DNA from: Dactylellina haptotyla
Taxonomy: Eukaryota; Ascomycota; Orbiliomycetes; Orbiliales; Orbiliaceae
Length of the DNA stretch: 64,000 nucleotides
Reading direction: 5' to 3'
NCBI GenBank assembly: GCA_031310005.1
Contig: CM062385.1
Location: forward strand, 1,302,001 to 1,366,000
Every line of letters begins with the position of its first letter. Position 1 is the stretch's first letter. The notes below the pieces were generated by a model. That model saw nothing but the letters and a program-made list of their open reading frames with translations. It searched no databases and was not told the origin of the DNA. Position numbers and translations under genes: made by a program. Shown here piece after piece: positions 1 through 14,320 of this stretch.

Positions 1-2838
1 ATTATTTTATAATAAAAAAAAGATTTATTTTTTTTAAAAAATTTTTTTATATATTTATTAAAAAATTCTAATAATAATTTATTAAATAATATTATAATAT
101 ATTAGCCCATAAATATTTAAAAATTAAATATACTTAAAAATTTTTAACTAAATTTTATTTTTAATTTTAAATACAATAATATATTAAATAATATATTAAA
201 ATTTATAATATATATTATTAAAATAAATTTAATCAACACCTACCCTATAAAAAATTATAATTCCATAATATACCCTTAAAACTATTCCAAATTATTTTAT
301 ATAATTTTATACAAAAAATATTTCCCTCAAGAGACCCCTTTATAAATACCATTTATAATAAAGTTTTAATCATTATTTATAAATTTAACAAAATAATAAT
401 TTTAAAATTATAGAATTTTAAATAATTTATGATAAAATTTAAACAAATTTATAACAAACGAATCTTTAATTAATATAAATTACAATTTAAATATATTTAT
501 AATAAAAATATACTATTTATTAATAAATTTTGAAATTTAGTTCAAAATCAAATTAATACTAAAATTAATATTACCAGTAAAAAACGCGCTCAAACAGATA
601 AAATTATAAAATAAATTATCTAAATTATTGAAATATAATTAAAAAGTTTTTTTAATATAGTATAAAATAATTAAATTAAATTATTACCATATTTTAAATT
701 TATTTATAATATATTTAAATATTTATTTATTAAGTATATTTTTTATAAAATATTTAAAAAATGGAATTCTACTGTGATATTATTTTTTATAATATTTAAG
801 GAAGTAATCCTAAAAATAGAAAAATATATTAAAAATATAAAAAATTTTTATAATAATTTATAAAAAATTTTTTAATTTATAATAAAATATATATTATACT
901 ATTATAATTAGTAATATATAAAAATATTTTTTTTAAAAAAAGAAAATAAAGTATATTTATTTACTAAATATATTAAATAAAAAAAATAATAAAACAAAAA
1001 ACTAGATTATTAAAAATATGGATTTTTTACTATTATCAAAAAATTTAGTAATAATATTTTTAAATTCAAAATTTCAAAACTTATTTAAATCTATTAATTT
1101 TTCCATATTTCACTTTTAGAATTAGTCCCTCCAGACCTAAAAAAAAATTTAAAAAATAAAGAATTGGAATATAAGGATTATATGAAATATGAAATTATAA
1201 AAATACTTAATAGATTTAATGAAAATAATAAATATTTAATTAAATAATTACAAACCACAAGACAACTTATAAAAATTGGAAGATAATATTTCACCCCAAC
1301 TAATTTAAAAATATTTTTAGAAGAAGATATTAGAATTATTGAATAAATATTTTAAAGAAAGGTTTAGAAAAACCACATAATATATATTTAGATGTAATTA
1401 AATAAAATCAATTATAATTAAGAAATTTAATTTATATATTATATTTATTTAATTTTTTATTTAAAAAAAATGATATTATTATTTAAAAATTATTAAAAAT
1501 TAATATTATTTGATAATAGTTCTGGATTTAAATTTTCTAATTGTTTAAAAAATTCCTATTTTTTAATAATTATTTCTTCTTCCTTTAATATTGAATTAAA
1601 TTTATCATCCAATATTTTAATTTTTTTTTTTAACCATATTATTTTAGTTTATAACTATAATATTTTAACTAGTAATTTAGTAATCCCCTTTTTAAATTTT
1701 TTAAGTTTCTACTATTTATTATTGAGCTTTTAGCCAATATAATCTACTAAAAAAAAATTATTATTAAATAAAATTTATTAAAAAAAATTAAAATTATATT
1801 TATTATTAAAAAATTTACAAAAACAATTTAAACAAAAATAAATAATATATTTACCCTTTTTATAAATTTATACCCAATAAAATTATTTTTTTTTGTAGTA
1901 AAACTTATATTTAGTTTTAGACCTTCACCTTTTCTCCTCAATTTAACAAGCCTACTTCTAACAATACTCAATCAATAATTTTGTATAATAATCTACAAGT
2001 ATTAATAATTTTAAAAATATGTTAATTACTTTTATAAATATTTTTTAATTTAAATTTTATTTTACTACCTTAATTTAATTATTATATTTTTATACATATA
2101 TAATTATATAAGTATTTATTTAGAAACAAACCCTATATTACAAATATAAATTATTATTTTATATAGATTTAATTTTAATATAAAAATTAATAATATATAA
2201 AATCAAATTCCTACATAGGAATAATGATAATATATTATTATCTTATATTTAATTACTATCATTTATATAAAATTTCAAACTCTATAAAAAAACTGTCCAC
2301 ACAAAAGCTTATTTTAAAAAAAAAAGATAATATTATAAACTATAAATTTTAATAATATAAATATTTATACTTTATTTTGTATTATATTATTCTAAATTTT
2401 ATTATTACATTTTATATTTATAGATATATATTATTTTTAATATATTTATTTATAAATCCTATTTATTTGTTTTAATACCTATACTATAATATAATATAAT
2501 TTAATTTATAAATTCCGGGATTTTATATAAAACTATAAAGCTACAGTATAGAATTATAAATCTATTATAATAAATATAAAACTTATTATATATATAATAT
2601 TATTATTAGGATTGATAAAATAATTTCTATTTTTATTAATTAATTTAAATATAATTTAATATTTAATTATTTTTACTATATTATTATTACACATTTTAGG
2701 CAAGTTATCTTTAATATTTTATAGTTTTATATATACTTTTTATTAAGAAACTTAGGTATCCTAAATAAAAAGAGAGTTTTGCATATCTTAGTATTGCATA
2801 TTTGTACCATTATATTGGGTAGTGTACGAAGTGTAATA
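1..2838 (+). mobile_element. Left arm of long inverted repeat (dead element C1, continues beyond window)
   Basis: The reverse complement of this segment matches 7,051 to about 9,500 throughout. Paired landmarks are 2,740-2,838 with 7,051-7,150, 2,161-2,220 with 7,701-7,760, 1,021-1,260 with about 8,575-8,810, and 1-120 with about 9,390-9,510. The shared terminus at 2,838 reads outward as an LTR-like end (TGTTACACTTCG in the better-preserved copy, with GTGTAATA here). The copy runs off the left edge of the window. Coding-like traces read on the plus strand near 1,115-1,350 but I do not recognise them. It is broken throughout. Family is uncertain; an LTR retroelement is the best guess from the terminus. 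Confidence 0.6.
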
Positions 2839-5800
2839 CTTTTAAAATTTCTAAAATTTGAATAATTCTTTTACATTTTTTAATTATTATATTCTTTTTA
2901 AAAGTTTTATAAATATAAAAAATAATTATAATAATTAAAATTTTAATTATAATAATTTATGTTAAAAAATTATTTAAATTTATTAATATTAAAATATCTA
3001 TTATTTAACTATTATATTATTAAATTTTAATATAATAAATTAATTTTTAATATTAAAATTAATAATGTTATATGATATATTATAATATTTTTAAACAAAA
3101 TATAATAAATTTTTTAAAATAATAAAATATATTTTATAATTTTTTATAATATTAGGAATTTTAACTTTTTTTATAGTAATTCCTAAAAATACTAAAATTA
3201 CTTTAAAAAATATATATTCCTAAATAGGATAAGTTATTATAATTTTATATAAAATATATATAATCAAAATGATTATATAATTTATTATAATTAAATTTAA
3301 TATGTGGATTTTATAAATATTATAATCTAATTAAAATAATACTAATAAAATAATATAATATATTATATTATTTTTAATAATATATATAATAAATAAAATT
3401 ATTTTAATAATAGGCAAAGTTTAGTAGTACATTATAGGAATTAATAAATAATAAATTGAGATTGATGATTAAAGTTTTAGTAAAATCAATCAAATATATA
3501 ATAATATATTTAATAAACATTTTATTTAAAATATATATATATATATATTTAAATAAAAAAAACATTTAATTACAAAAATAACAAAAATAAGAAAATAAAA
3601 TTTAATAAAAATTTAAAATATTTTATAATATTATAAATATAATAATATAAAATAAAAATAAAAAAAGAAAAAAATAATTCTTTATTATATTTAATATATT
3701 TAATTTTGTAATAATTTTTTTTAAAATAATTTTTTTATAGATAATTATAATATATTATAGTATTTATAAATAATATTTTTTATTTTTATTTTTAAGTAAA
3801 TATTGTGCAACTATTAAATATATAATAAATCAAATAAAATAAATATAAGTATAAATAACAATAAAATAATTTATTATAAAAGTACTTATAATAAGATGTA
3901 ATAATAATAATAAAAATTAATAATAAAATGATTATATAATTTTATTTAATTTATAATATTAATATTAAAAAATATAATCTTAATTATTAAAACATTATAA
4001 TATTTATAAAAATTTAATAATATTTATAATAATATATAAAAATTAATTTCTCTAAACAATACATTAATTATAAAAAAATAATAAAATAATAAATTATTAT
4101 ATTTTAAAATAATAATTTTTTTTATATATTATTTAATAATTTTAATTTAAAAATAAAATTAATTTCAAAGAAAAAAATATAAAATTTTATTTATATAATT
4201 TAAAATTATAATACAATATATAATATATAATTATAATTTTAAAATATTATATTATAATCTATTATCAAAATAACCTATAATCCAATTTAAAATTTATATT
4301 AATATTATAATTAATAAAAATTTTTATATTGTTTTTTATTATTAATTGTTTTGTTTTTATATATATATATATAAATTTTTTAAATTATAAAAATTAGTTT
4401 TATATTTATTAATTTAAATTTGAGTTTAATTGTTCGTGGCTCCTCGTAACCCCTCACGACAGCCGTGCGGCCTGACAATATTTGATAAATTTAATAGTTT
4501 TGTGTATCCAATCAATTTCCAAATTATATTTTTTAAATTTATTTATTTTTAAAATAAATAGAAAAATAGTTTTTAAATTTAATATATTTATTATAATTTT
4601 TTTTTTTATATCTTCAAAAAAAAAGAATAAAAATTACTTCTTAATTAATATATTTTAATAGGTTTCCTGTAAAAATTGTTATTTTATAATTTTAAACCTT
4701 TTTTTTTAAAATTAAGTTTATTTTATAATATTTATAAAAATGAAAGTTTGGTATATTTTGTAATTTAATAATATTTTAATAAATTGTTTGTTAATTTATA
4801 TAAAAAAGTATAAATGTAATTTTAAATTGGTGGTATTAATTTATTTTATAGGTTTTGGATTTATAAAGTTTAATTTAAATTTATTAAATTATTTTATGTT
4901 TTAAAATTTTCTTAATTTAAATTATAGTTTAAAAAGAATTTTTTTAATAATAATTAGGTGATAAGTAAAATTATAAAATATTATATTTAAAATATAATTT
5001 TTAATATTATTTTAATTTTTTTAATAAATTTTTTAAATTTTGAATATTAGGTGTATTAAAATCTATTTAATAATTTTTATTAATAGTAATATTTTATATA
5101 TTTTTAATTTTTAAAATAATTTAAAATCTTTTATTATAAATTTAATATTTATAAAAATATTTATTAATAAAATATTATTATTTTCATTCTTATTTAATAT
5201 TATTCCTCATAAGTTTATAAATATTAATTAATAAAGAATTTTTATTAATAATAAATATATTAAATGAAAATATTATAATAATAAATTTAATTTTTATATT
5301 ATAATTTATATTTTTATAATAAATAAAATTTTAAATTTAGAAATATTAAATACAATATGGGTTTTATATTTAATAGGTATTAATCTTAATATTTATTTTA
5401 TCATTTTTAATGTTATTAAAAAATTTTAGTATTGAAAAAATATATAATAGGTTTTATAGAATTATTTATTTTAATAATTTAATTTCTTTTATTAATAAAT
5501 TTAATAAAAAATAATAATTTAATATTATTAATATTTTTTTATAACAATATATCAAATATATAAAATAATTAAAATATTTAAAATATTATTATTTAATAAG
5601 TTATTTTGAAAATTTATATTTAATTTATTTAATATTATTTATAGTTTTTATTTAAATATTAATATATTTTATAATTTTAAAAAAATTTTATATTTAATAT
5701 AAATTATTTAATTTAATTTATATAAATAATAATTTTCTTTTTTAAATTAAATATATTTTTATATTTTAAAATTTTATTTTAATCTATAATCTATAAATAT

Positions 5801-6161
5801 ATAAAAAAATAATATAAAATTCCTAATTAATTTAATAATTGTTTTAATCAATTATAAATTTAAATCCTTTTATTTTAATTATAGTGTTAAAGGTGGTAAA
5901 AATTTATTTAATAATAATGTTATAAATTTAGTTTTTAATATATTGTTGTTTTAAATTTTTTAATTAATTTTCTTATTAATAATTAATGTAATATTAAATA
6001 TTGTTATTAAAAAATAAATTTATTTTATATTATTAATAATTATAAATTTTATATAGTTAACTATATTGATTAAAAAAAATAGTTTAAAAAAATACATATA
6101 TATATATACTTTTTTTATAAATTAATTTAATATTTTTATTTAATATAATAGTTATTATTAT
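2839..6161. other. AT-rich spacer between the inverted arms, left part
   Basis: This stretch separates the two arms of the long inverted repeat. It is low-complexity AT-rich DNA with no gene or element end that I can identify. The exception is a 47-bp GC-rich island at about 4,432-4,478 (containing CGTGGCTCCTCG and GCCGTGCGG), which has no partner elsewhere in the window that I could find. Confidence 0.5.
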
Positions 6162-6413
6162 TAGGGGTTGCCAATGGGCTCAACTTCCTATTTGGGAGAC
6201 GCCCCAACAAAAAATTATTTTTACGAATATTCATTTAAAACCAAATAAAATTTAATATATAATATAAAAAAACAGAATGATGTAAATTATAAAAAAAATT
6301 TAAAAAATATTAAATATTCAAATTTATATTAATTTTTTTAGTTGTGTTGCCTAACCGTGCACGCGCCAAGAGCCCATTCGGAGCCCATTTTCCGGGCCCG
6401 CGGGCAACCCCTA
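6162..6413. mobile_element. hAT-type miniature inverted-repeat element (MITE), 252 bp
   Basis: The ends are TAGGGGTTGCC (left) and the complementary GGCAACCCCTA (right), followed inward by repeated GGGCTC/GAGCCC motifs. An 8-bp direct repeat, attattat, lies at 6,154-6,161 and 6,414-6,421. TIRs starting TAGGGG together with an 8-bp target duplication are the hallmark of the hAT superfamily. The flank is low-complexity, so the duplication alone is weak evidence, but the TIR symmetry fixes both ends. The element has no coding capacity and would need a transposase in trans. Its termini are still GC-rich inside RIP-degraded DNA, which suggests late insertion or escape because it is too short for RIP. 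Confidence 0.8.
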
Positions 6414-7050
6414 ATTATTATATTATAAAAAAATTTTAATTTTGATTTAATTAAATATTTTAATAATTTTATTAATATTTTTTTTAAAAATTTATATATT
6501 TTTCATAATTATAAAAAAAATAATAATTTTTTTTTTATAATTAATTTTTTATTATTAAATAATAGTATATAAAAATTATAAAAATTATTTAACTAAATTT
6601 TAAAATTTATTTAAAATTTATGGATAATTTTAATAATAATTTTTTTATTATTTTTTTAATATATTTGTTAAAATTTTTTATTAAAATTTTTTCAATAATA
6701 AACATAAATTTTAATATTATTTATTTAAATTTAATTATATTTTTTTATAATAAAAATTATAATTTATTTTTTGAATAAAATAAATTTTTTAAGTTTAGGT
6801 TTTTAAAAAATACTTATTATAATATTTTTAAAAATTTATATTTTAATTTTAATTTTTAATTTTTTTATTTTTAATTATATTGTTTGGATTTTATTTTATA
6901 TTTTTTAAAATACTTTGTTAAACCTAATATTTTAAATTATATAAATTTTGATTTTCTTATTTATTGATTTTTTTTTAAATTACATTTATTAAATTCTGTG
7001 TTTATATTGTTGCTAAGACCTTTTTAAAAATTGATTTTTTTTTGGGTTAT
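6414..7050. other. AT-rich spacer between the inverted arms, right part
   Basis: Featureless AT-rich DNA between the hAT-type MITE and the right arm of the long inverted repeat. No gene, RNA or element end was recognised. Confidence 0.5.
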
Positions 7051-9510
7051 TGTTACACTTCGTACGCTACCCAATGTAATGGTATAAATATACAATACTA
7101 AAATATATAAAACTCTTTCTCTACCTAGAATACCTAAATCTCTTAATAAAAAATATATATAAAATTATAAAATATTAAAAATAATTTATTTAAAGTGTAT
7201 AATAATAATAAAATAAAAATAATTAAATATTAAATTATATTTAAATTAATTAATGAACATAAAAACTATTTTATTAATTTTAATAATAATTTTATATACA
7301 TATAAATATGTTTTAAAAATAAATACTCACATATTTATATATTTATATATAATTGTATAATTTATATAAACACTAATATTTATTTACTCATATTTTTATG
7401 TATAATTATAATGTATAATTATATAAACAATATATTATACTACAAATAAAAATATAAAACAAATAAATACCATTTATAATTAAACATATTATAAATCATA
7501 TATATCTATAAATATAAAGTGTAACAATAAAATTTAGAATAATACAATACAAAATAAAATACAAATATTTATACTATCAAAACCTATAATCTATAACACT
7601 ATTTTTTTAAAATAAACTTCCATATAGTAGTTTTTTCATAAAATCTAAAATTTTATATAAATAATAATAATTAAGTATAAAATAATAATATATTATTATA
7701 TTCCTATATAAAAATCTAATCTTATATATTATTAATTTTACATCAGAGTTAAATTTATATAAAATAATAATCTATATTATAATATAAAATTTATTTTTAA
7801 ATAAATATTTATATAATTATATATATATAAAAATATAACAATTAAATTAAAATAATAAAAATAAAATTTAAATTATAAAACATCTTTATAAGTATAAAAT
7901 ATATTTTAAAAAATAATAATATTAATAAATAAATATTAAAAAATTTAAATAATCTTTTTATTAATATTAAAATTTTAAAGTTAATTAAATTCAATTTTCT
8001 AATATTCCTACTTTTTTTTTATAAGTATTATACTCAAAATAATTATTTTTATATTATTATATTAAAAAATATTAATTATTTTATTTATATTTAAAATAAG
8101 TATAAAAATTATTAAATAAATTTTATAAATAATTTTTAATTTTTATTAAATAAATTCAACTAACTTTTAATAATAAAATAATTAAATTACTAAATAAAGG
8201 ATTATAAAAAAATTAAAATTAAAAAAGAATAAAAAAACTTTAAATAAAAATTATTTAAAAAAATTATTATTAATTAAAATTAAAATATATAAAATTATTA
8301 TTTATAAAAAAATATATTAAAATAATTAATAAAATAAAAAAAGACCAAAAAAGTAATTGAGTAGATTAAAGTTTAAAATAATTTTAATATAATTTTTATT
8401 AAAAAAATAATAAGAATTTATTAAAAGTTGTAAATAATTTAATTAATTAATTTTAAAATTAAATTTTCTTTAATCATCCTTATTTTTTTATAAACTATAC
8501 TATATTTTTATTAAAATAAATTTAAATAATAATAAAATAAATTATATTTAAAAATCCATTTATTATCTTATGGTTTGTATGATGATAATTATTTAATTAA
8601 ATATTTATTATTCTCATTAAATCTATTAAAATTTTAAATTTATATTTTATATAATTTTTATATTCCAATTTTTATTTTTAAATCTTTTTTAATCCTAGAG
8701 GCTAATTCTAAAAGTGAAATATAAAATTAATAAATTTAAATAGATTTTAAAATTTTAAATTCAAAATATTATTACTAAATTTTTTTATAATAATAAAAAA
8801 TCCATATTTTTAATAATTTGGTTTTTATTTTATCATTTTTTTATTTAATATATTTAATAAATAAATATATATATATTTTTTTTAAAAAAATACTTCCATA
8901 TATTATTAATTATAATAATATAATATATATTTTATTATAAATTAAAAATCTTTTATAAATTTTCATAAAAATTTTTCATATTATTAATATGTTTTTTATT
9001 ATAAATATATTTAAATTATAATTTATATTAATTAAAGATTTGTTTATTATAGATTTATTCAAATTTTATTATAAATTATTTAAAATTCTATAATTCTAAA
9101 ATTATTATTTTATTAAATTTATAAATAATGATTAAAATTTTATCATAAATAGTATTTATAAAAGAATTTTTAAAAAAATATTTTTATATAAAATTATATA
9201 AAATAATTTGGAATAATTTGAAAATATATTATAAAATTATAACTTTCTATAAAATAAATATTAATTAAATTTATTTTGATAATATATATTACAAATTTTA
9301 ATATATTATTTAATATATTATTATATTTAAAATTAAAATAAAACTTAATTAAAAATTTTTAAATATATTTAATTCTTAAATATCTATAAACTTTTAAATA
9401 TCTATAAACTAACATATTATAATATTATTTGATAAATTATTATTAAAATTTTTAATAAAATATAAAAAAATTTTAAAAATAAATTCTTCTTTATTATAAA
9501 ATAATCTAAA
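7051..9510 (-). mobile_element. Right arm of long inverted repeat (dead element C2)
   Basis: This is the second copy of the element at 1-2,838, in opposite orientation. Its terminus begins TGTTACACTTCGTACGCTAC at 7,051, followed by a TATA-like and polyadenylation-like AT stretch as expected in an LTR. Similarity to the left arm can be followed to about 9,510, where the left arm leaves the window, so the true right end is unknown and may be further on. The copies differ mostly by transitions. It is broken throughout, and family assignment is tentative. Confidence 0.6.
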
Positions 9511-12500
9511 ATATTAGATTTTTAATAATATTTTTTTATTATAAGATATTTTTAATAATTATATTTAAAATTTATAAATTAATTTTTTAAAATATAAAAG
9601 TAAAATTAAGAGTTTTATTAACTATATATATATTGTTTTCCTTAAAAATAACTCTTTTATTAAATTAAACTCCAACCATTAAGTTAGATTATTAATTAAT
9701 AGTATTAATTTTAGAGTTTTTTCTTTTATAATATATAATTTTATATTATATTAATTAATAAGTTTTTATCAATAAACTTATTATTTATTAAAATTTTTAA
9801 AAGATAAAAATAAATAAAATTTTTATAATTTAAATATACCATAAAAGGTTTTTTGTTTAAAATATATTTTATATTTTATAAATTTAAATAATAATTATTA
9901 ATTTTTATTATAAATAAAATATTATAATTCAAAATAATAATAAATTTAGATAGATAATAAAATACCATTTTTAATTTAATTATAATTGATATAAATAGGT
10001 TTTTAATATAATATCAAAAATATCTATTTTAATTTTAATAAATAAATTAAAGTTATATAGTTTAAAATAAAAATTAAAAAAATAATTTTTAAATATATTA
10101 AAAATGCATATTTAATTAAAGGTTATATTAAATATATGCTATTTTTTGTTAGTTTTAGTAGATATGTGATTATATTATTTAATAAATTGTTGATAGTAAT
10201 TGCAAAGTTTTAAAAAGCTTAAATATTTTTAATATTTTAAAATTGGGATTATTTTTGGATTATATTAATTTTTTTAAAATCTATTTTAATTTCTTTAATT
10301 ATAATAATAGTTTTAAAGAATTTATATTTTGTGATTTTAAATTTTATTTTTTTAATTTAATTTTAAAATTATATTTATTTAATATTTTAAGGATAGTGAT
10401 GATATGTTATTGATATTCTTTAAAATTTATATTATAGATTAATATATTGTTAAAATAAACAATATATATTTTATTAATATAATTTTTTAATATATAATTT
10501 ATAAAAATTTAAAAAATATTAAAATATTAATTAATTCTATAAATATAACTAAATATTTAAATAAACTATAACAACATCTAAATATTATTTTCTAAATATC
10601 TTTTAAAACAATTTATAAATTATAATAAATAATAATAATATTAAACTTAATAAAATAAATTACTTTAATAAAACGGTTTAATAATTTGTTAATTTAAAAT
10701 AAGTTATTATAATTTTTAATAATAATATTAAGATTTTAATAATTAATATAATTTATAATTTTTATTTTTTAAAATAAAAAGGATTAAATGTTTTATAAGG
10801 ATTTTAAGAAGTAAATATATTTTTTATAAATTTTTTTAATATATTTCTTAAATATTTTAAATTTTGTTTTTATATAAATATAGATAGGTAAAAATTTAAA
10901 TATAATTCTTTCTTACAATAATATCTTATAAATAAATTTATTAAAAATAATAATATATTTTTATTTTTAATTTTTTAAAGGTTTTTTAAAGGTTTAAATT
11001 CATTTAAAAATTTATTTTAAAATTTTAAAAATAAATATTTTTAATAATTTTTTAATAATTTGAATAATATTTTTGGTCTTAAGCTATATTTATTTAAAAA
11101 TATTAAATTTATTATAAAAATAATAATAGATTTTTATTAGATAGTGTTTTATAAATTGTAGATAAATTTTTTAAATTATTTATAAATAATTTGTTAAATT
11201 TAATATAGGTTTTATTAGTATAATATTTTTTATAATAATAATTTATATATTAATTTAAATAATAAATTTTTTTAAAAATAATAAAATTTTATAATCCCAA
11301 AATTAATATTTTAATAATTAATTAATTAATTCCTTTTAAATAATTATTAAAATTTGTATAAAATAATAAAATATTATATAGTCACTTTTTAATATTATAT
11401 TATTTTTAGAAAAATAATATTAATAATAATTACTTTTTATTTAATTTATTATATACAATAAATAATTTTAATAATTATTTTATAAGGTTTTGTAGCTTAT
11501 TATATAATTATTTACCAATTTATTTTTAAATTATTTTATTGTAATTATAGTAATTTTAATATGATATTAAATTTTTATTCTTATTATATCAAATATAATT
11601 TTTTAATAATCTTTAATTTATAATAAGAAACATATATTTAATATATCACTTTTATTATTAATATATTTAACTTATTAATTATTTTAATAATAATTTTTTT
11701 TTTTTAATAAAAGTATTTATTCTTTTATTATAAATTATTTTAAAATAAAATTAAAAAAGTTTTATTATTATTATAACTAATATAATACTATCTTTTAAAA
11801 TATCATAAAATTAATTATTATATATTTAAAATATTTTTTAAAAATAACCTATTATAAATTATAATAAAAATTATACTTTTTTATTTTAAATAATAGAATA
11901 TTTATTATTTTAAATCTTTTTAATTATCTTACTTTAATTCACTATTATAATTTTTATTAAAATATTTAAATTTTCTATAATTATAATATTTTATTTTTCT
12001 TTTAATTAAATTTTTAAATTATTATTATTATAAACTAATATAAATTTTATTAATTTCTATAAATTACAAACTATAAAATCCTTAAATATAGTTAATTATA
12101 CTTAAAATTAAAAAAATTATAATTTTTATATATAATATATAAAATTTCTATTTTAATTATTAATATTATAAAAATTTTAATATATTAAAATAATTTGTTT
12201 TAATTTTTAAAACAAATATAATTATTTTTAAATTATTTTTTCAATTTTTAAAATAAATTATATATAACATTTTTTTATATACCATTTAAATAATTTCAAA
12301 TATAGCATACAAAGTAAATTATATAATTAAAAACTATTTTTATTTAATATTTAAAATAGTAAACTTTATAATTTCTTATTTATATTATTAAATTATATTT
12401 TTAATATATTATAAAAAAATTTTAATTTTTAGTTTTTAATCAATTACTTTTAAAAACTTATTTATTTAAAATTAAAATTAATTATTTTAGTATAATACCT

Positions 12501-14181
12501 TATAACTAATTAAATATAAATTTAATTTTTATATTATTATTTTCAAACAATTTAAAATTTTAAAAAAATTTAATTTAATTAATAAATAAAATTTTATATT
12601 TTATTATAAATACCTATATAAATATTTAATTTTTAAATAATTTTATTAATTAAATTTAAAATAATTATTATAATAAATATAAAATATTTATTTAACTTCT
12701 AACAAAACAATTTACAATATTTTATAAATAAAAATTTTAAAAATCTTATCTTTTATTTTTTTTTTTAATATAATATTAACTACCCCTATCTAAAATTTTA
12801 TTATTATATATAAATATATAGGAATTTATAATCTTTTCATTTCATAATATTTTTTTTAAAAAATAAAATTTAATATAATAATATAATATTAAAGAATTTA
12901 AATTATTAAAATATTAAGTTTTACTTATAAAAAATTATATATTATATATAAAAAATTTTATAATAAATAATAATTAATAATTAAATTAATAATTAATTTT
13001 TTAAATATAAATATTATAACTTATATATATATAAAATAATAAAATACAATAATATATAAATATTCAATATAAAAGTTGATATTTTTATTTTATACATTTA
13101 TATATTAAACTATTTAATAAAACAAATATATTAAAACTATTGTATTTTAGGCGCTTGATTGCGAGGCTTCGCGAGATCAGTGAGGCTTCACATATTAAAT
13201 ATATAAATATAATTAATTATATAAATTCTATTAATTAAAAAATAAAATTTTATTATTAATATTATTAATATTATTAATTTTATTTTTATTAATATTTTAT
13301 TAAAATTAATTAATATTTTTAATATATAATGTTATATTCTAAATACTATTTTTTTATTATCATGATTATAAATAAATTATAGGCTATATATTTTAAAATT
13401 ATTTATAAATAATATATTATATTTTTAAATTATTATAAAGATAATTATTATAATTTGTTGGAATATAATTATTAAATTAGTAATATTTTAATTAATATTA
13501 TTTATTAAAATACATTATTTATAATTATAATAATAATAATATTTTTTAAATTTTTTATTAATAATATTTAATTATATTTAAAGTATAAATCAAAAAAGAT
13601 ATATAATATATTTTTATAAAAATTTTTAAAAATTAATTAATATTAAATAATATATTAATATTTAAAATAATATTATTATTAATATATATTATAATAAATA
13701 TTATTTAATATTTCCTATCCTTTTTTTAATTAGGAATTAAAAATTTTTATAAAAATTATTATATAATTTTAATATTTTATATTTTATTTAATTTTAAATT
13801 ATTTTTTTTATTATATTTTATAAATATATTATTATATAAATTATTTTTTTTATTATATTATATAAATATATTATTATATAAATTATACATATTTATTATA
13901 TTTTATAAAATATTATTTTAATAATAATTAATAAATATATTTCTTTTTTTGTAGAAGCTTCAAGTTCAGCTATAGCAGTATCACTGATCATATGTAGGTA
14001 TAAGCCTATAAAATTAATATTTAATAATCTAAAATTATAATATATTAAGTTTATTTTATAAATATATATATAAAATAATATAAAGAAATTTAATTTATAT
14101 AGTTTGATATATAATCCTTATACCCTAAGTTATAATAATATTAGTATATTTATATAATTTTAAAAATGTATAAAATAATAA
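9511..14181. other. AT-rich DNA, unassigned
   Basis: About 4.7 kb of AT-rich sequence without recognisable coding or element ends; its left part may continue element C2. There is one GC-richer island at about 13,149-13,192, containing GCGAGGCTTCGCGAG and a second nearby GAGGCTTCAC. A weaker one at about 13,955-14,010 contains GAAGCTTCAAG. Neither could be matched to another element in the window. Confidence 0.4.
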
Positions 14182-14320
14182 TGTTGGTACTACGGTATGT
14201 ACGAATGTCGTTATCTATGTATAATATATAATGATAAGTTGATTGTGTTCTAAGTTCTAACTAATTATACTATTTATATATAATATCTATTATTATATAA
14301 TAGTAATTGTAATTGTAATA
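14182..14320 (-). repeat. 3' LTR of gypsy copy A
   Basis: The 139-bp segment on the plus strand starts TGTTGGTACTACGG and is homologous, in reverse orientation, to the LTRs at 27,083 and 42,691. The sequence just to its right (about 14,340-14,375) matches the sequence just left of the LTR at 42,691. Both are therefore the 3' ends of their elements, which makes this the 3' LTR of a minus-strand copy. The flanking 5 bp (aataa) does not match the flank of the putative partner at 48,156. Confidence 0.75.
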
